A DNA stretch of 41,288 bases from Comamonadaceae bacterium (GTDB lineage Bacteria > Pseudomonadota > Gammaproteobacteria > Burkholderiales > Burkholderiaceae_C), in NCBI GenBank assembly GCA_947373605.1, contig CANBYM010000016.1, positions 1 to 41,288 of the forward strand, read 5' to 3'. The notes beneath the pieces are model-generated. The model did no database searches and had not been told where the DNA came from. It saw nothing but the letters and a program-made list of their open reading frames with translations. Of this stretch, positions 11,500 to 20,052 are shown piece by piece; position 1 is the stretch's first letter, and each line of letters opens with the position of its first letter. A program made the translations under genes and the position numbers.

Positions 11500-12802
11500 C
11501 GTACTGCGCCTGCGGGCGCCGAGCAGTAGCGCGAATTTTCTGGCCAGCCTGTGTGCAAGTTTGTTACTGGCTGCGTGTGGCGGTGGCGGCGGTGGCGGCT
11601 CGTCCACGACCACCATCACTTCGCCTAACGTGATTACTGTCACCGTTGATAGTGGTCCGGCAGGTTCGACCTACCAGGCCAATCGCCTGTTCACCGATGT
11701 AACAATTTGCGCGCCTGGCACATCCAACTGTCAAACGCTAGACCATGTGCTGGTAGACACCGGCTCCTCCGGGTTGCGGGTGCTTGCCTCGGCATTGACC
11801 ACGCTAAGTCCGCAAAGTCTCCCCAGGCTCACCGGCGCTACCGGTAATCCCCTGCTGAACTGCGTCAGGTTTTTGGATAACAGCTTCACCTGGGGCCCTG
11901 TGGTCAGTGCCGATGTAAAACTGGGCAGCGAAACGGCGCCCAACATACCGATGCAGTTAGTAGCGGATAGTTCCATAGCATCTGCGTCCGGCTACAACAC
12001 TACTTCCACCACCTGCTCATTTGGCACGGGCATCACCAAAGTAACGGGCACTTCAGCCAACGACGCTGCGGCGTTAGGCGCAAAAGGCATTTTGGGTGTC
12101 GGATATATGAAACAAGATTGCGGCGCAATTTGCACATCCCAATCGCATGTTTCCGGCTCGGGATACTACGAATGCACCAACACGAATACTGCAGGCAGTT
12201 GCACCGCTACGGCACCCAGCACCGCACCACTGGCCAAGCAAGTCAAAAACCCAGTGCCGCTGTTTAGCGGCGATAACAACGGCCTGGTCGTTGTGCTGCC
12301 CGCAGTTACCACCAATGGCGGGGTTAGCGCGACGACTCTGCAAGGCTCCATCGTGTTCGGCGTAGATACCCAAAGCAATAACAGCTCGGCAGGCGCCGTG
12401 CTTCTGCAACTCGATAACAACGGCTACTTCACCGCCACTTTGAACACCTTGACCATGCCAGCAAGCTTTTTGGATACTGGCTCCAATGGACTGTTCTTTG
12501 ACACTGCACTGGTTCAATGCGTAAATGTCAATAACGTAAGTACCGGCTTTTACTGTCCGGCAAATCCAGCTCCATTTAACGGCACGTTTAAAGGCAGCAA
12601 CAACGTGAGCAAGTCAGTCAGCTTTACTGTCAGCGCTCCCGTATTTGCACTGGACACCCATGTGTTCCCGCAGCTGGGCGGCACCCTGGGGGATACCACC
12701 GCCTTCGACGCTGGCCTGCCATTTTTCTACGGGCGCAAAGTGTTTGTGGGATTTGAGGGCACGTCCTCCAGTCTGGGGACGGGGGCTTATTACGGTTTTT
12801 GA
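11486..12802 (+). CDS. DUF3443-family lipoprotein with pepsin-like aspartic protease motifs
   Basis: A 438-residue lipoprotein. The lipobox SLLLAAC puts the lipidated Cys at residue 31, followed by a poly-Gly tether. It matches DUF3443 as I recall it. Several motifs occur in the order found in pepsin-family (A1) aspartic proteases. VDTGSSGLRVL (Asp91) resembles DTGSSNLWV. FLDNSFTWGPVVSADVKLG (129-147) resembles the flap and the following strand, with Phe129 where pepsin has its flap Tyr. GILGVGY (201-207) resembles GILGLAY. LQGSIVFGVD (285-294) and FLDTGSNGLFF (Asp330) resemble the second lobe and its catalytic Asp. Both catalytic aspartates are therefore present. Proteolytic activity is an inference. 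The frame also has GTG at 11483; I prefer ATG 11486. It overlaps the DUF2844 gene. Confidence 0.85.
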   Translation: MCFLNVLRLRAPSSSANFLASLCASLLLAACGGGGGGGSSTTTITSPNVITVTVDSGPAGSTYQANRLFTDVTICAPGTSNCQTLDHVLVDTGSSGLRVLASALTTLSPQSLPRLTGATGNPLLNCVRFLDNSFTWGPVVSADVKLGSETAPNIPMQLVADSSIASASGYNTTSTTCSFGTGITKVTGTSANDAAALGAKGILGVGYMKQDCGAICTSQSHVSGSGYYECTNTNTAGSCTATAPSTAPLAKQVKNPVPLFSGDNNGLVVVLPAVTTNGGVSATTLQGSIVFGVDTQSNNSSAGAVLLQLDNNGYFTATLNTLTMPASFLDTGSNGLFFDTALVQCVNVNNVSTGFYCPANPAPFNGTFKGSNNVSKSVSFTVSAPVFALDTHVFPQLGGTLGDTTAFDAGLPFFYGRKVFVGFEGTSSSLGTGAYYGF

Positions 12803-12808
12803 AGCGGT

Positions 12809-12873
12809 GCCGGAGTCGACACCGGCGGTGCGTCATGCCACATGTCAATTGCATGACAAAGATGTCATTTTTT
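12809..12873. terminator. Palindromes and weak terminator-like hairpin after the DUF3443 gene
   Basis: Seven bases past the stop lies GCCGGAGTCGACACCGGC (12809-12826), an 18-bp near-perfect palindrome. Further on, ATGACA (12853-12858), loop AAGA and TGTCAT (12863-12868) form a hairpin running directly into six T residues (12868-12873), a weak Rho-independent terminator on the plus strand. A third copy, TGTCA at 12844-12848, could pair alternatively with TGACA. A regulatory site for the next gene is also possible. Confidence 0.45.
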
Positions 12874-12922
12874 GGCGCAGGCTTGTACTTACGATCGTTT
12901 CATACAACGTAAGGACCGCGCG

Positions 12923-14101
12923 ATGCGTAAAACAATTATTCAACACTGCAACCACATAACGCTTTGTGCATGCCTGATCGTAAGCGCCTGCGGCGGCGGC
13001 GGCGGTGCCAGCACGCAAAACGTAACCGTTGCCACACCGGCAGCCGTGGCCAACGTGCTCAATGTGCAACTGGGTGCACTGAACAACTACGCCGCACCCG
13101 CGCTGCCGGCCTACTACGATGCAACTGTCGCTGCACGCGACAACACGCCCGACGGGAACCCGGTAACCGACGCCGGCGCAACGCTGGGGCGTGTGCTGTT
13201 TTATGACAAGCACCTCAGCATCAATGACACCTTGGCCTGCGCCAGTTGCCACGCACAAGGCAATGGATTTTCCGACGCTGCACGCTTTAGTACAGGCTTT
13301 TCAGGCACGACCTTCACCACCGCCCACGCCATGCGCCTGGGCAATGCGCGCTACTTCCGTCCGGGCAGTGCTTTCTGGGACCGCCGTGCCGCCAGTCTGG
13401 AGGCGCAGGCCAGCCAGCCCATCATCAATTCCATCGAAATGGGCTTTGATGCAACGCACGGCAACATCGACGCGGCCATCGCCAAGCTCCAAGCCCTGCC
13501 CTATTACCCGGCGCTTTTTCAGTTGGCGTTTGGCGACAGCGTCATTACCGAGCCTCGCATGCAGCAATCGCTGGCGCAGTTTGAACGCAGCATGATCAGT
13601 AGCGCCAGCCGTTGGGACACGGGCTATGCCAGTACTTTCAGCGCAACTGCGCCCAACCGCGGACTGAATGCCGATGTGCCCGGACTCACCGCTGAAGAAA
13701 ACCGCGGACGGGCCTTATTCATGGGCGGTGTCATACCTGGCCTAAATTGCGCGGCCTGCCATGTGCCGCCCACCTTTGCACTCAACGCCAATTCGCGCAG
13801 CAACGGGCTCGATGCCGGCGAGACTACGGTCTTTAAATCACCCTCGCTAAAAAACGTGGCATTGGCTGGGGCCTTTATGCATGACGGACGCTTTTCCACA
13901 CTGGCGCAAGTTGTGGAGCATTACAACAGTGGCGTGCAAGCCGGCCCTGCGCTGGACAACCGTTTAATCGCCCCGGGCGGTGCACTCATCCGCCTCAATC
14001 TGTCCGCTGCAGACGAGGCGGCGTTGGTGGCCTTTATGGGCACATTAACGGACACCGCCTTTACAGCTGACGTCCGATTCTCCAACCCCTTTAAACCGTG
14101 A
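12923..14101 (+). CDS. Di-haem cytochrome c peroxidase/MauG-family lipoprotein
   Basis: A 392-residue di-haem c-type cytochrome of the CcpA/MauG family. The start at ATG 12923 (MRKTIIQHCNH) has AAGGA eight bases before it. The frame opens at 12872, but that stretch is untranslated leader. LIVSAC gives a lipobox with Cys23, followed by poly-Gly, so it is probably anchored in the outer or inner membrane facing the periplasm. Haem-binding CASCH lies at 106-110 and CAACH at 276-280. Family motifs include LGRVLFYDKHLSINDTLACASCHAQGNGFSD and FKSPSLKNVALAGAFMHDGRFSTLAQVVEHYN. It could reduce hydrogen peroxide or act as an oxidase of the MauG type; the sequence does not decide. The poly-Gly lipoprotein design is shared with the DUF3443 protein just upstream. 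Confidence 0.92.
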   Translation: MRKTIIQHCNHITLCACLIVSACGGGGGASTQNVTVATPAAVANVLNVQLGALNNYAAPALPAYYDATVAARDNTPDGNPVTDAGATLGRVLFYDKHLSINDTLACASCHAQGNGFSDAARFSTGFSGTTFTTAHAMRLGNARYFRPGSAFWDRRAASLEAQASQPIINSIEMGFDATHGNIDAAIAKLQALPYYPALFQLAFGDSVITEPRMQQSLAQFERSMISSASRWDTGYASTFSATAPNRGLNADVPGLTAEENRGRALFMGGVIPGLNCAACHVPPTFALNANSRSNGLDAGETTVFKSPSLKNVALAGAFMHDGRFSTLAQVVEHYNSGVQAGPALDNRLIAPGGALIRLNLSAADEAALVAFMGTLTDTAFTADVRFSNPFKP

Positions 14102-14118
14102 ATCCACCTTGCGCAGCC

Positions 14119-15354
14119 CTATTCGCCCCGCACCACATGCTGGCCGATTTCGGGCCAACGGCTGCGCATGTAAAACCAGGCACACAAACCCACACTCATC
14201 ATTCCCACCGACGCGGCTGCCAGCGCCACCGTTGAGTGCATAACCAATGGCGCAATCACGCCGGCCACGATACCGTTTGCGGAGGAGCCCACAAACATCT
14301 GCAAGCTCGACGCCATGCCGCGCCGCTCAGGGTGCAGGTCAAGCACCAGCAGCGTGACGACCGGCACCATCATGGCCCAGCCGAACGCAAATATGCCGAT
14401 GGGAAACAACGCCCAGCGCACATCGGCCTTGAAAAAGTAATTGAGCGCGAGGTTTAACAACCCGATGGAGAGCATAACCACAAAACCATTGCGGATCTGG
14501 CGTTTGGGTGTGAGCCGCCCCGCTACCCGGCCACTGACAAATGCGCCGGACATGATGCCGCCTATGGTCAGCAGGAAGAACCAGAAAAAATGCTCCGGCG
14601 GCAACCCCAGATGCTCACCCAGAAAAACCGGTGCGCTCAGCACATACAAAAACATGCCGTTGAACGGGATGCCACTGGCCAGCGCCAGCAGAAAAAAACG
14701 CGGGTCCGAGCCCAACTGCCAATACCCTGCGAGCAGGTTTTTGACCTTGAATTGCTGACGCTGCGAGGCATGCAGAGTTTCGGGCAGCAAGCGGTAGTTC
14801 GCAATCCACAAGACCACACCCACGCCGGTTAAAAACCAGAAGATGGCGTGCCAGCTGCTGTGCAGCAAAAGCCAGCCGCCCATCAGGGGGGCAATGGCGG
14901 GTGCAGCACCAAAAAATATGGTGACTTGGCTCATCACCTTCTGCGCCTGCGAGGGCGGGTACATGTCACGGATGACTGCGCGCGAAACCACAATGCCTGC
15001 ACCGGTCGATAGCCCTTGCATCGCCCGGAAGAAGATGAGATGGCCGATGCTTTGCGATAACGCACAGCCCATCGAAGCAATGGTGAAAACGGTCAACCCG
15101 GTGAGCACCACCGGCCTGCGTCCGAAGCTGTCGGAGATAGCCCCGTGGAATAGGCTCATGAACGCAAAGCCAAACAAATATGCCGATAACGTTTGCTGCA
15201 TTTGCAGCGGCGTGGCGTCCAGCGATTGAGCAATGCCGGCAAACGCAGGAATGTAGGTATCAATCGAAAACGGCCCCAGCATTCCCAACAAGGCCAGCAA
15301 TATGGCAAACGCCCACTGCGGGGCGCGCCAGAGATTCTGTGCATCGGGGTTCAT
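14119..15354 (-). CDS. Bcr/CflA-type multidrug efflux MFS transporter
   Basis: A 411-residue major facilitator protein with about twelve membrane segments, of the Bcr/CflA drug:H+ antiporter group. The start is set at ATG 15354 (MNPDAQNLWRAPQWAFAILL). Family features are LLALLGMLGPFSIDTYIPAFAGIAQSL (about 19-45), typical of TM1, and the MFS loop motif SDSFGRRPVVLTGL. The frame is open for another 126 codons, but those run across the promoter and into the divergent signalling gene. It converges on the cytochrome peroxidase gene with a 17-base gap and diverges from the GGDEF/EAL gene. The drug or metabolite exported is unknown. Confidence 0.93.
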   Translation of the reverse strand: MNPDAQNLWRAPQWAFAILLALLGMLGPFSIDTYIPAFAGIAQSLDATPLQMQQTLSAYLFGFAFMSLFHGAISDSFGRRPVVLTGLTVFTIASMGCALSQSIGHLIFFRAMQGLSTGAGIVVSRAVIRDMYPPSQAQKVMSQVTIFFGAAPAIAPLMGGWLLLHSSWHAIFWFLTGVGVVLWIANYRLLPETLHASQRQQFKVKNLLAGYWQLGSDPRFFLLALASGIPFNGMFLYVLSAPVFLGEHLGLPPEHFFWFFLLTIGGIMSGAFVSGRVAGRLTPKRQIRNGFVVMLSIGLLNLALNYFFKADVRWALFPIGIFAFGWAMMVPVVTLLVLDLHPERRGMASSLQMFVGSSANGIVAGVIAPLVMHSTVALAAASVGMMSVGLCAWFYMRSRWPEIGQHVVRGE

Positions 15355-15381
15355 CGGCCTATTGTCCGGCTTAATTGGGGC

Positions 15382-15409
15382 TTGCACATATGGCCCTTTC
15401 TCCCATAAT
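15382..15409 (+). promoter_or_regulatory. Putative sigma-70 promoter of the c-di-GMP operon
   Basis: TTGCAC (15382-15387), a 16-base spacer and CATAAT (15404-15409) form a reasonable -35/-10 pair. It lies 30 bases upstream of ATG 15439, in the space between the divergent MFS gene and the operon. It predicts a short leader. Confidence 0.45.
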
Positions 15410-15438
15410 GGGTTGCAGTCTCCAGCGTCCGACACTAA

Positions 15439-18351
15439 ATGCCCAATATCAATGCCAGTATCAACGGCAAGCCTGCACTGCGGTTTAGCCCGATTGTTTG
15501 GGTTGCAGTGCTGAGTACGTTGCTGCTGTTGGGTTGGCTGATGCCGCGCGGCAAGCTGTTTACGATGGAACATGACTATCTGGCGCTGCACATGGTGCTG
15601 GAATTTGCGTCGATGGCGGTCTCGGTCATGGTGTTTGCGCTGGCCTGGAACTTGCGCTTTGAGGTTGGCAGCAATCACCGCATCATGCTGGGCGTAGGCT
15701 TTTTGGGTATTTGCGTCATTGATCTGGCGCATACCCTTTCCTTTGTCGGCATGCCCGACTTCATCACGCCCAATAATTTGGAGAAGGCGATCAACTTCTG
15801 GCTCGCCGCCCGCTGGATGGCTGCGGTCGTGCTATTGGCAGTGGCCGTTTTGCCTGCTGCCACTTGGACAGCACTGCAGTGTTATGGCTTTCTGGCGGCC
15901 ATTGCTGCAATAACTGCGGCAGTATGGTTTGTCGGTTTGACACAAGCTGCGTATTTACCGCGCACCTTTATCAACGGCAGCGGATTGACTGCGTTCAAAG
16001 TGGGGGGCGAATACCTTAGCGTGGTAATGTATGTGGTTGCCGCCGCGCTTATATACCGGCGCAGCCTGAAAAGCGGGCAGCGCGACTGGCAGTGGCTGGC
16101 CGCTGCCGCCTGGGTGCAAGGGCTGGCTGAAATGTATTTGACCTTGTACGCAGACGTGACCGATGTGTTTAACCTGCTGGGCCATGTCTACAAAGATATT
16201 GCGTATTTCATGGTGTACCGCGCAGTGTTTGTGGAAGGCGTTCGCGCACCGCTGCGGGCGCTTCAGCTCGAGCGCAGCCGGCTTGCCACCGTGCTGGCAA
16301 CCATTCCGGACCTGATCTGGCTCAAAGATGCACAGGGCATTTATTTGTCTTGCAACCCGGCGTTTGAACGGTTTTTCGGCGCAGCCGAGGCGCAAATTGT
16401 TGGCCGCAGCGATTTTGACTTTGTCGACGCAGCACTGGCGCAGTCATTTCGTGATCATGACCAACTCGCCATGCAGACGGGCAAGCCCATAGCCAACGAG
16501 GAATGGCTGCTATTCAAGTCCGACGGGTACCGCGGTCTGTTTGAAACCACCAAAGCACCCATGATTGACGCGCGTGGGCGGGTAATGGGCGTGTTGGGTA
16601 TTTCGCGCGACATCACTGAGCGCGAGCGCAGCCGCGAAAGGCTGATGACGTCGGCCAGCGTTTTTACCCACGCGCGCGAAGGCATCATGATCACTGATGC
16701 AAAAGGGACGATCACCGATGTCAACGCAGCGTTCACCCGCATTACCGGCTACGGACATGACGAAGTGCTGGGCAAAAACCCGCGCCTCTTGAGTTCCGGG
16801 CGCCAGGGCAAAGACTATTACTCCAGTATGTGGAGCGCCTTGACCACCAATGGCCACTGGACCAGCGAGGTGTGGAACCGACGCAAGAACGGCGAGATAT
16901 TTGCCGAACTGCAAACCATCAGTGCGGTGCGCGATGCCCAAGGCAATGTAGAGCAATACGTGTCACTGTTCTCCGACATCAGTGCCTTTAAGGAGCATGA
17001 ATACAAGCTCGAGCACATTGCCCACTATGACCCGCTGACCAATCTGCCTAACCGCGTACTGCTTGCTGACCGCCTGCATCAGGGCATGGTGCAAAGACGC
17101 GGACAGCAACTGGCAGTGGCGTTTCTGGACCTGGATGGATTTAAGACCATCAACGACGAATACGGCCACGAGGCCGGCGACCACCTGCTGGTGGAGCTGT
17201 CCAAATACATGAAGCACGAATTGCGCGAAGGCGACACACTGGCGCGTCTGGGCGGTGATGAGTTTGTGGCAGTGCTTATCGGACTGTCCGGTGCATCATC
17301 CTGTGTGCCATTGCTGAACCGCCTGTTGTCTGCGGCCAGTAAGTCGGTAGTGTGGGAAAACAAGGAACTCAAAGTGTCGGCCAGCCTGGGGGTGACCTTT
17401 TATCCCCAATCCGAAGAGGTCGATGGCGAACAACTGCTGCGTCAGGCAGATCAGGCGATGTACCAGGCCAAACTGGCGGGCAAAAACCGCTTCCACGTGT
17501 TCGACGACGCACAGGACCGCAATATGCGCGGGCACCACGAAAGCATAGAGCGCATCCGCCGCGCCATCGCGCAAGAAGAGTTTGTGTTGTATTACCAGCC
17601 CAAGGTCAATATGCGTAGCGGACGGGTCATCGGCGCTGAGGCACTCATCCGGTGGCGCCACCCGGAAAGAGGTCTGCTGGCACCGAATTTATTTTTACCC
17701 GTCATCGAAAACCACGCACTGGCCATCGACCTTGGGCGCTGGGTTTTAGAGGCTGCGCTCAAGCAAGTTGCCGCCTGGCAGGCGGTAGGGCTGAATCTTC
17801 CGGTCAGCGTCAACGTGGGCGCCGATCAGTTGCAGCAGGCCGATTTCCTGGAACAGCTTCAGACCGTCCTGCACAAGTATCCACAAGTTTCACCTTGGTA
17901 TCTGGAACTCGAAGTGCTGGAGACCAGTGCGTTACAGGACTTTGAGGGCGTCTCGCAGGTGATAGCGGACTGTGCTGCGATCGGGGTTGAATTCGCACTG
18001 GATGATTTCGGCACAGGCTATTCGTCGCTCACCTATCTGAAGCGCTTGCCGGTATCGATGCTCAAGATTGACCAGAGCTTTGTGCGTGACATGCTCGACG
18101 ATCCAGACGATTTGGCCATTCTGGAGGGCGTTATCGGACTGGCAAAGGCCTTTCACCGCACGGTGATTGCAGAGGGCGTAGAAAGCATTGCGCACGGCAC
18201 GCGACTGCTGGAACTGGGCTGCGATCTGGCGCAGGGCTATGGCATTGCGCGGCCCATGCCGGCGGATGAGTTCCCGGCCTGGGTAGCGTCCTGGCACCCG
18301 GCCGAAGCATGGCATCAATATAACGGGAGAGACAACAAAGATGACGGATAA
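15439..18351 (+). CDS. MASE3-PAS-PAS-GGDEF-EAL c-di-GMP signalling protein
   Basis: A 970-residue inner-membrane protein controlling cyclic di-GMP. In order it has a MASE3-like membrane sensor with several helices (about 15-265, including HDYLALHMVLEFASMAVSVMVFALAW), a PAS domain (about 280-395), a second PAS (about 405-515), a GGDEF domain (525-690) with intact GGDEF at 605-609, and an EAL domain (705-955). The EAL domain has intact EAL at 734-736 and the metal-site motif DDFGTGYSSL. Both output domains look catalytically competent, so it could synthesise or degrade c-di-GMP; which dominates cannot be told. The MASE3 ligand is unknown. It is the first gene of an operon and overlaps the acyl-CoA synthetase gene by 11 bases. 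Confidence 0.95.
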   Translation: MPNINASINGKPALRFSPIVWVAVLSTLLLLGWLMPRGKLFTMEHDYLALHMVLEFASMAVSVMVFALAWNLRFEVGSNHRIMLGVGFLGICVIDLAHTLSFVGMPDFITPNNLEKAINFWLAARWMAAVVLLAVAVLPAATWTALQCYGFLAAIAAITAAVWFVGLTQAAYLPRTFINGSGLTAFKVGGEYLSVVMYVVAAALIYRRSLKSGQRDWQWLAAAAWVQGLAEMYLTLYADVTDVFNLLGHVYKDIAYFMVYRAVFVEGVRAPLRALQLERSRLATVLATIPDLIWLKDAQGIYLSCNPAFERFFGAAEAQIVGRSDFDFVDAALAQSFRDHDQLAMQTGKPIANEEWLLFKSDGYRGLFETTKAPMIDARGRVMGVLGISRDITERERSRERLMTSASVFTHAREGIMITDAKGTITDVNAAFTRITGYGHDEVLGKNPRLLSSGRQGKDYYSSMWSALTTNGHWTSEVWNRRKNGEIFAELQTISAVRDAQGNVEQYVSLFSDISAFKEHEYKLEHIAHYDPLTNLPNRVLLADRLHQGMVQRRGQQLAVAFLDLDGFKTINDEYGHEAGDHLLVELSKYMKHELREGDTLARLGGDEFVAVLIGLSGASSCVPLLNRLLSAASKSVVWENKELKVSASLGVTFYPQSEEVDGEQLLRQADQAMYQAKLAGKNRFHVFDDAQDRNMRGHHESIERIRRAIAQEEFVLYYQPKVNMRSGRVIGAEALIRWRHPERGLLAPNLFLPVIENHALAIDLGRWVLEAALKQVAAWQAVGLNLPVSVNVGADQLQQADFLEQLQTVLHKYPQVSPWYLELEVLETSALQDFEGVSQVIADCAAIGVEFALDDFGTGYSSLTYLKRLPVSMLKIDQSFVRDMLDDPDDLAILEGVIGLAKAFHRTVIAEGVESIAHGTRLLELGCDLAQGYGIARPMPADEFPAWVASWHPAEAWHQYNGRDNKDDG

Positions 18352-20023
18352 AAAGCTGCTACTGGATTACGTGTATGACCATGAGGCGGCGCTGGGCGAA
18401 GCCATTATTTTGACCCAGCCGCAGGGAGGCGGCCTGGTCATTGACTACACTTGGGCGCAAACCGTGGACCAGGCGCGGCGCATGGCGGCGCACCTCAAGG
18501 CCCAGGGCTTTGAGCCCGGTGCACGCATTGCCATGCTGTCCAAAAACTGTGCCCACTTCATCATGGCTGAACTGGCCATCTGGATGGCGGGCGGCACGAC
18601 GGTGGCCATCTTTCCTACCGAAACGGCGCACACCGTCGGCTACGTGCTGGAACATAGCGGCGCCAGCCTGCTGTTTGTCGGCAAACTGGACAATTGGGAA
18701 GCACAACAATCAGCCGTGCCGCAGGGTCTGCCGTGTATCAGCTTCCCGCTCGCTCCCAAAAGTGATTACCCGACGTGGGAGGCCATCGTGGAGCGCACTG
18801 CGCCCCTGCAAGGGCGCATTGCACGCGCGCCGGACGACTTGTGCCTGATTGCCTACACCTCAGGCTCCACCGGCGAACCCAAGGGGGTGATGCACAGCTT
18901 TGCGCGCGCTACCGATGCCTGCGTAGCCATTACCGCCATGATGCACAACTCGATCGATCCCCAGGTGGAATTGCGGGTGTTGTCGTACCTGCCGTTGGCG
19001 CACATTCTGGAGCGTGGTTGGGTGGAGGGAGTGTCACTGATCCACGGCCGCGGCCGCCTGTTTTTTGCGGAGTCGCTAGACACCTTTCTGCAGGACCTGC
19101 GTCGTGCGCGGCCCACGGTCTTTTTGTCGGTGCCGCGCCTGTGGCTCAAGTTTCAGCAAGGCGTGTTTGCCAAGATACCAGCCAAAAAACTGGACTTGCT
19201 GCTGCGCATACCCATCTTGAGCGGACTTGTGGCGCGCAAAGTGCTGGCGGGACTCGGGCTGGACCAGACTCTGGTTGCCACCAGCGGCTCGGCACCGATA
19301 CCGGCGGAACTCATCAGTTGGTACCGCCGTCTGGGGCTGACCGTGCTGGAGGGCTACGGCATGACCGAAGACTACGCCTGCTCGCACGCCTCTTCGCTCG
19401 CGCTCAACGCACCGGGGTATGTGGGTGCGCCGATTCCCGGCGTGCAGGTTCGCATCAGCGACGAAGGTGAAATACTGGTCAGGTCGCCCGGTCAAATGGT
19501 GGGCTACTACAAGCGACCCGACCTGAATGCTGAAGTTTTTACCAGCGACGGGTTCTTCCACACCGGTGACCGAGGCGAGCGCCTGCCCAGCGGCATGCTC
19601 AAAATCACCGGGCGCGTCAAAGAGTTGTTCAAAACGTCCAAGGGCAAATACGTCGCACCCGCACCGATTGAAAACCTGCTCAATGCCGATCCTTTGATAG
19701 AGCAAAGCATGGTCACCGGAGTCGGGCAGGCGCAACCTTGTGCACTGGTGGTGTTGTCGGAAAACATACGTCCACAGCTGGCCGACGCCGCAGTGCGCGC
19801 CAGGGTGGCAAGCGATTTGCTTACGTTGTTGACCGCCGTCAATGCCCGATTGGCAGATTACGAACAGCTCTACCGGATCGTCGTTGCCAAAGAGCCCTGG
19901 ACCATTGAGAATGGGATGCTGACGCCGACCATGAAGGTCAAGCGCAGCCGGATTGAAGCAGTGGCAAAAGACCACATTGACGGCTGGTACGCAGGCAAAG
20001 AGAAAGTTTGCTGGGCGCAGTAG
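18341..20023 (+). CDS. Long-chain acyl-CoA synthetase (AMP-forming)
   Basis: A 560-residue member of the adenylate-forming superfamily, closest in style to long-chain fatty acyl-CoA synthetases. It would activate a fatty acid with ATP and CoA. The phosphate-binding loop YTSGSTGEPKG is at 172-182. Family motifs follow: LSYLPLAHILERG, LEGYGMTEDYACSHAS and GFFHTGDRGERLPSGMLKITGRVKELFKTSKGKYVAPAPIE. The last includes the hinge and fatty-acyl-CoA signature region. No signal peptide is present, so it is probably cytoplasmic or peripheral to the membrane. It begins inside the end of the GGDEF/EAL gene (11-base overlap) and is followed after 29 bases by a second c-di-GMP gene. This placement suggests that its substrate or product may connect to signalling, which is an inference. 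Confidence 0.93.
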   Translation: MTDKKLLLDYVYDHEAALGEAIILTQPQGGGLVIDYTWAQTVDQARRMAAHLKAQGFEPGARIAMLSKNCAHFIMAELAIWMAGGTTVAIFPTETAHTVGYVLEHSGASLLFVGKLDNWEAQQSAVPQGLPCISFPLAPKSDYPTWEAIVERTAPLQGRIARAPDDLCLIAYTSGSTGEPKGVMHSFARATDACVAITAMMHNSIDPQVELRVLSYLPLAHILERGWVEGVSLIHGRGRLFFAESLDTFLQDLRRARPTVFLSVPRLWLKFQQGVFAKIPAKKLDLLLRIPILSGLVARKVLAGLGLDQTLVATSGSAPIPAELISWYRRLGLTVLEGYGMTEDYACSHASSLALNAPGYVGAPIPGVQVRISDEGEILVRSPGQMVGYYKRPDLNAEVFTSDGFFHTGDRGERLPSGMLKITGRVKELFKTSKGKYVAPAPIENLLNADPLIEQSMVTGVGQAQPCALVVLSENIRPQLADAAVRARVASDLLTLLTAVNARLADYEQLYRIVVAKEPWTIENGMLTPTMKVKRSRIEAVAKDHIDGWYAGKEKVCWAQ

Positions 20024-20052
20024 GTTCACCATAAAGCAAGTCAGGGATGGCT

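Noticed and set aside
15355..15732. Extended N-terminus of the MFS transporter (126 extra codons)
   Set aside because: The extra residues are polar, unlike any transporter, and cover the divergent promoter and the start of the GGDEF/EAL gene.
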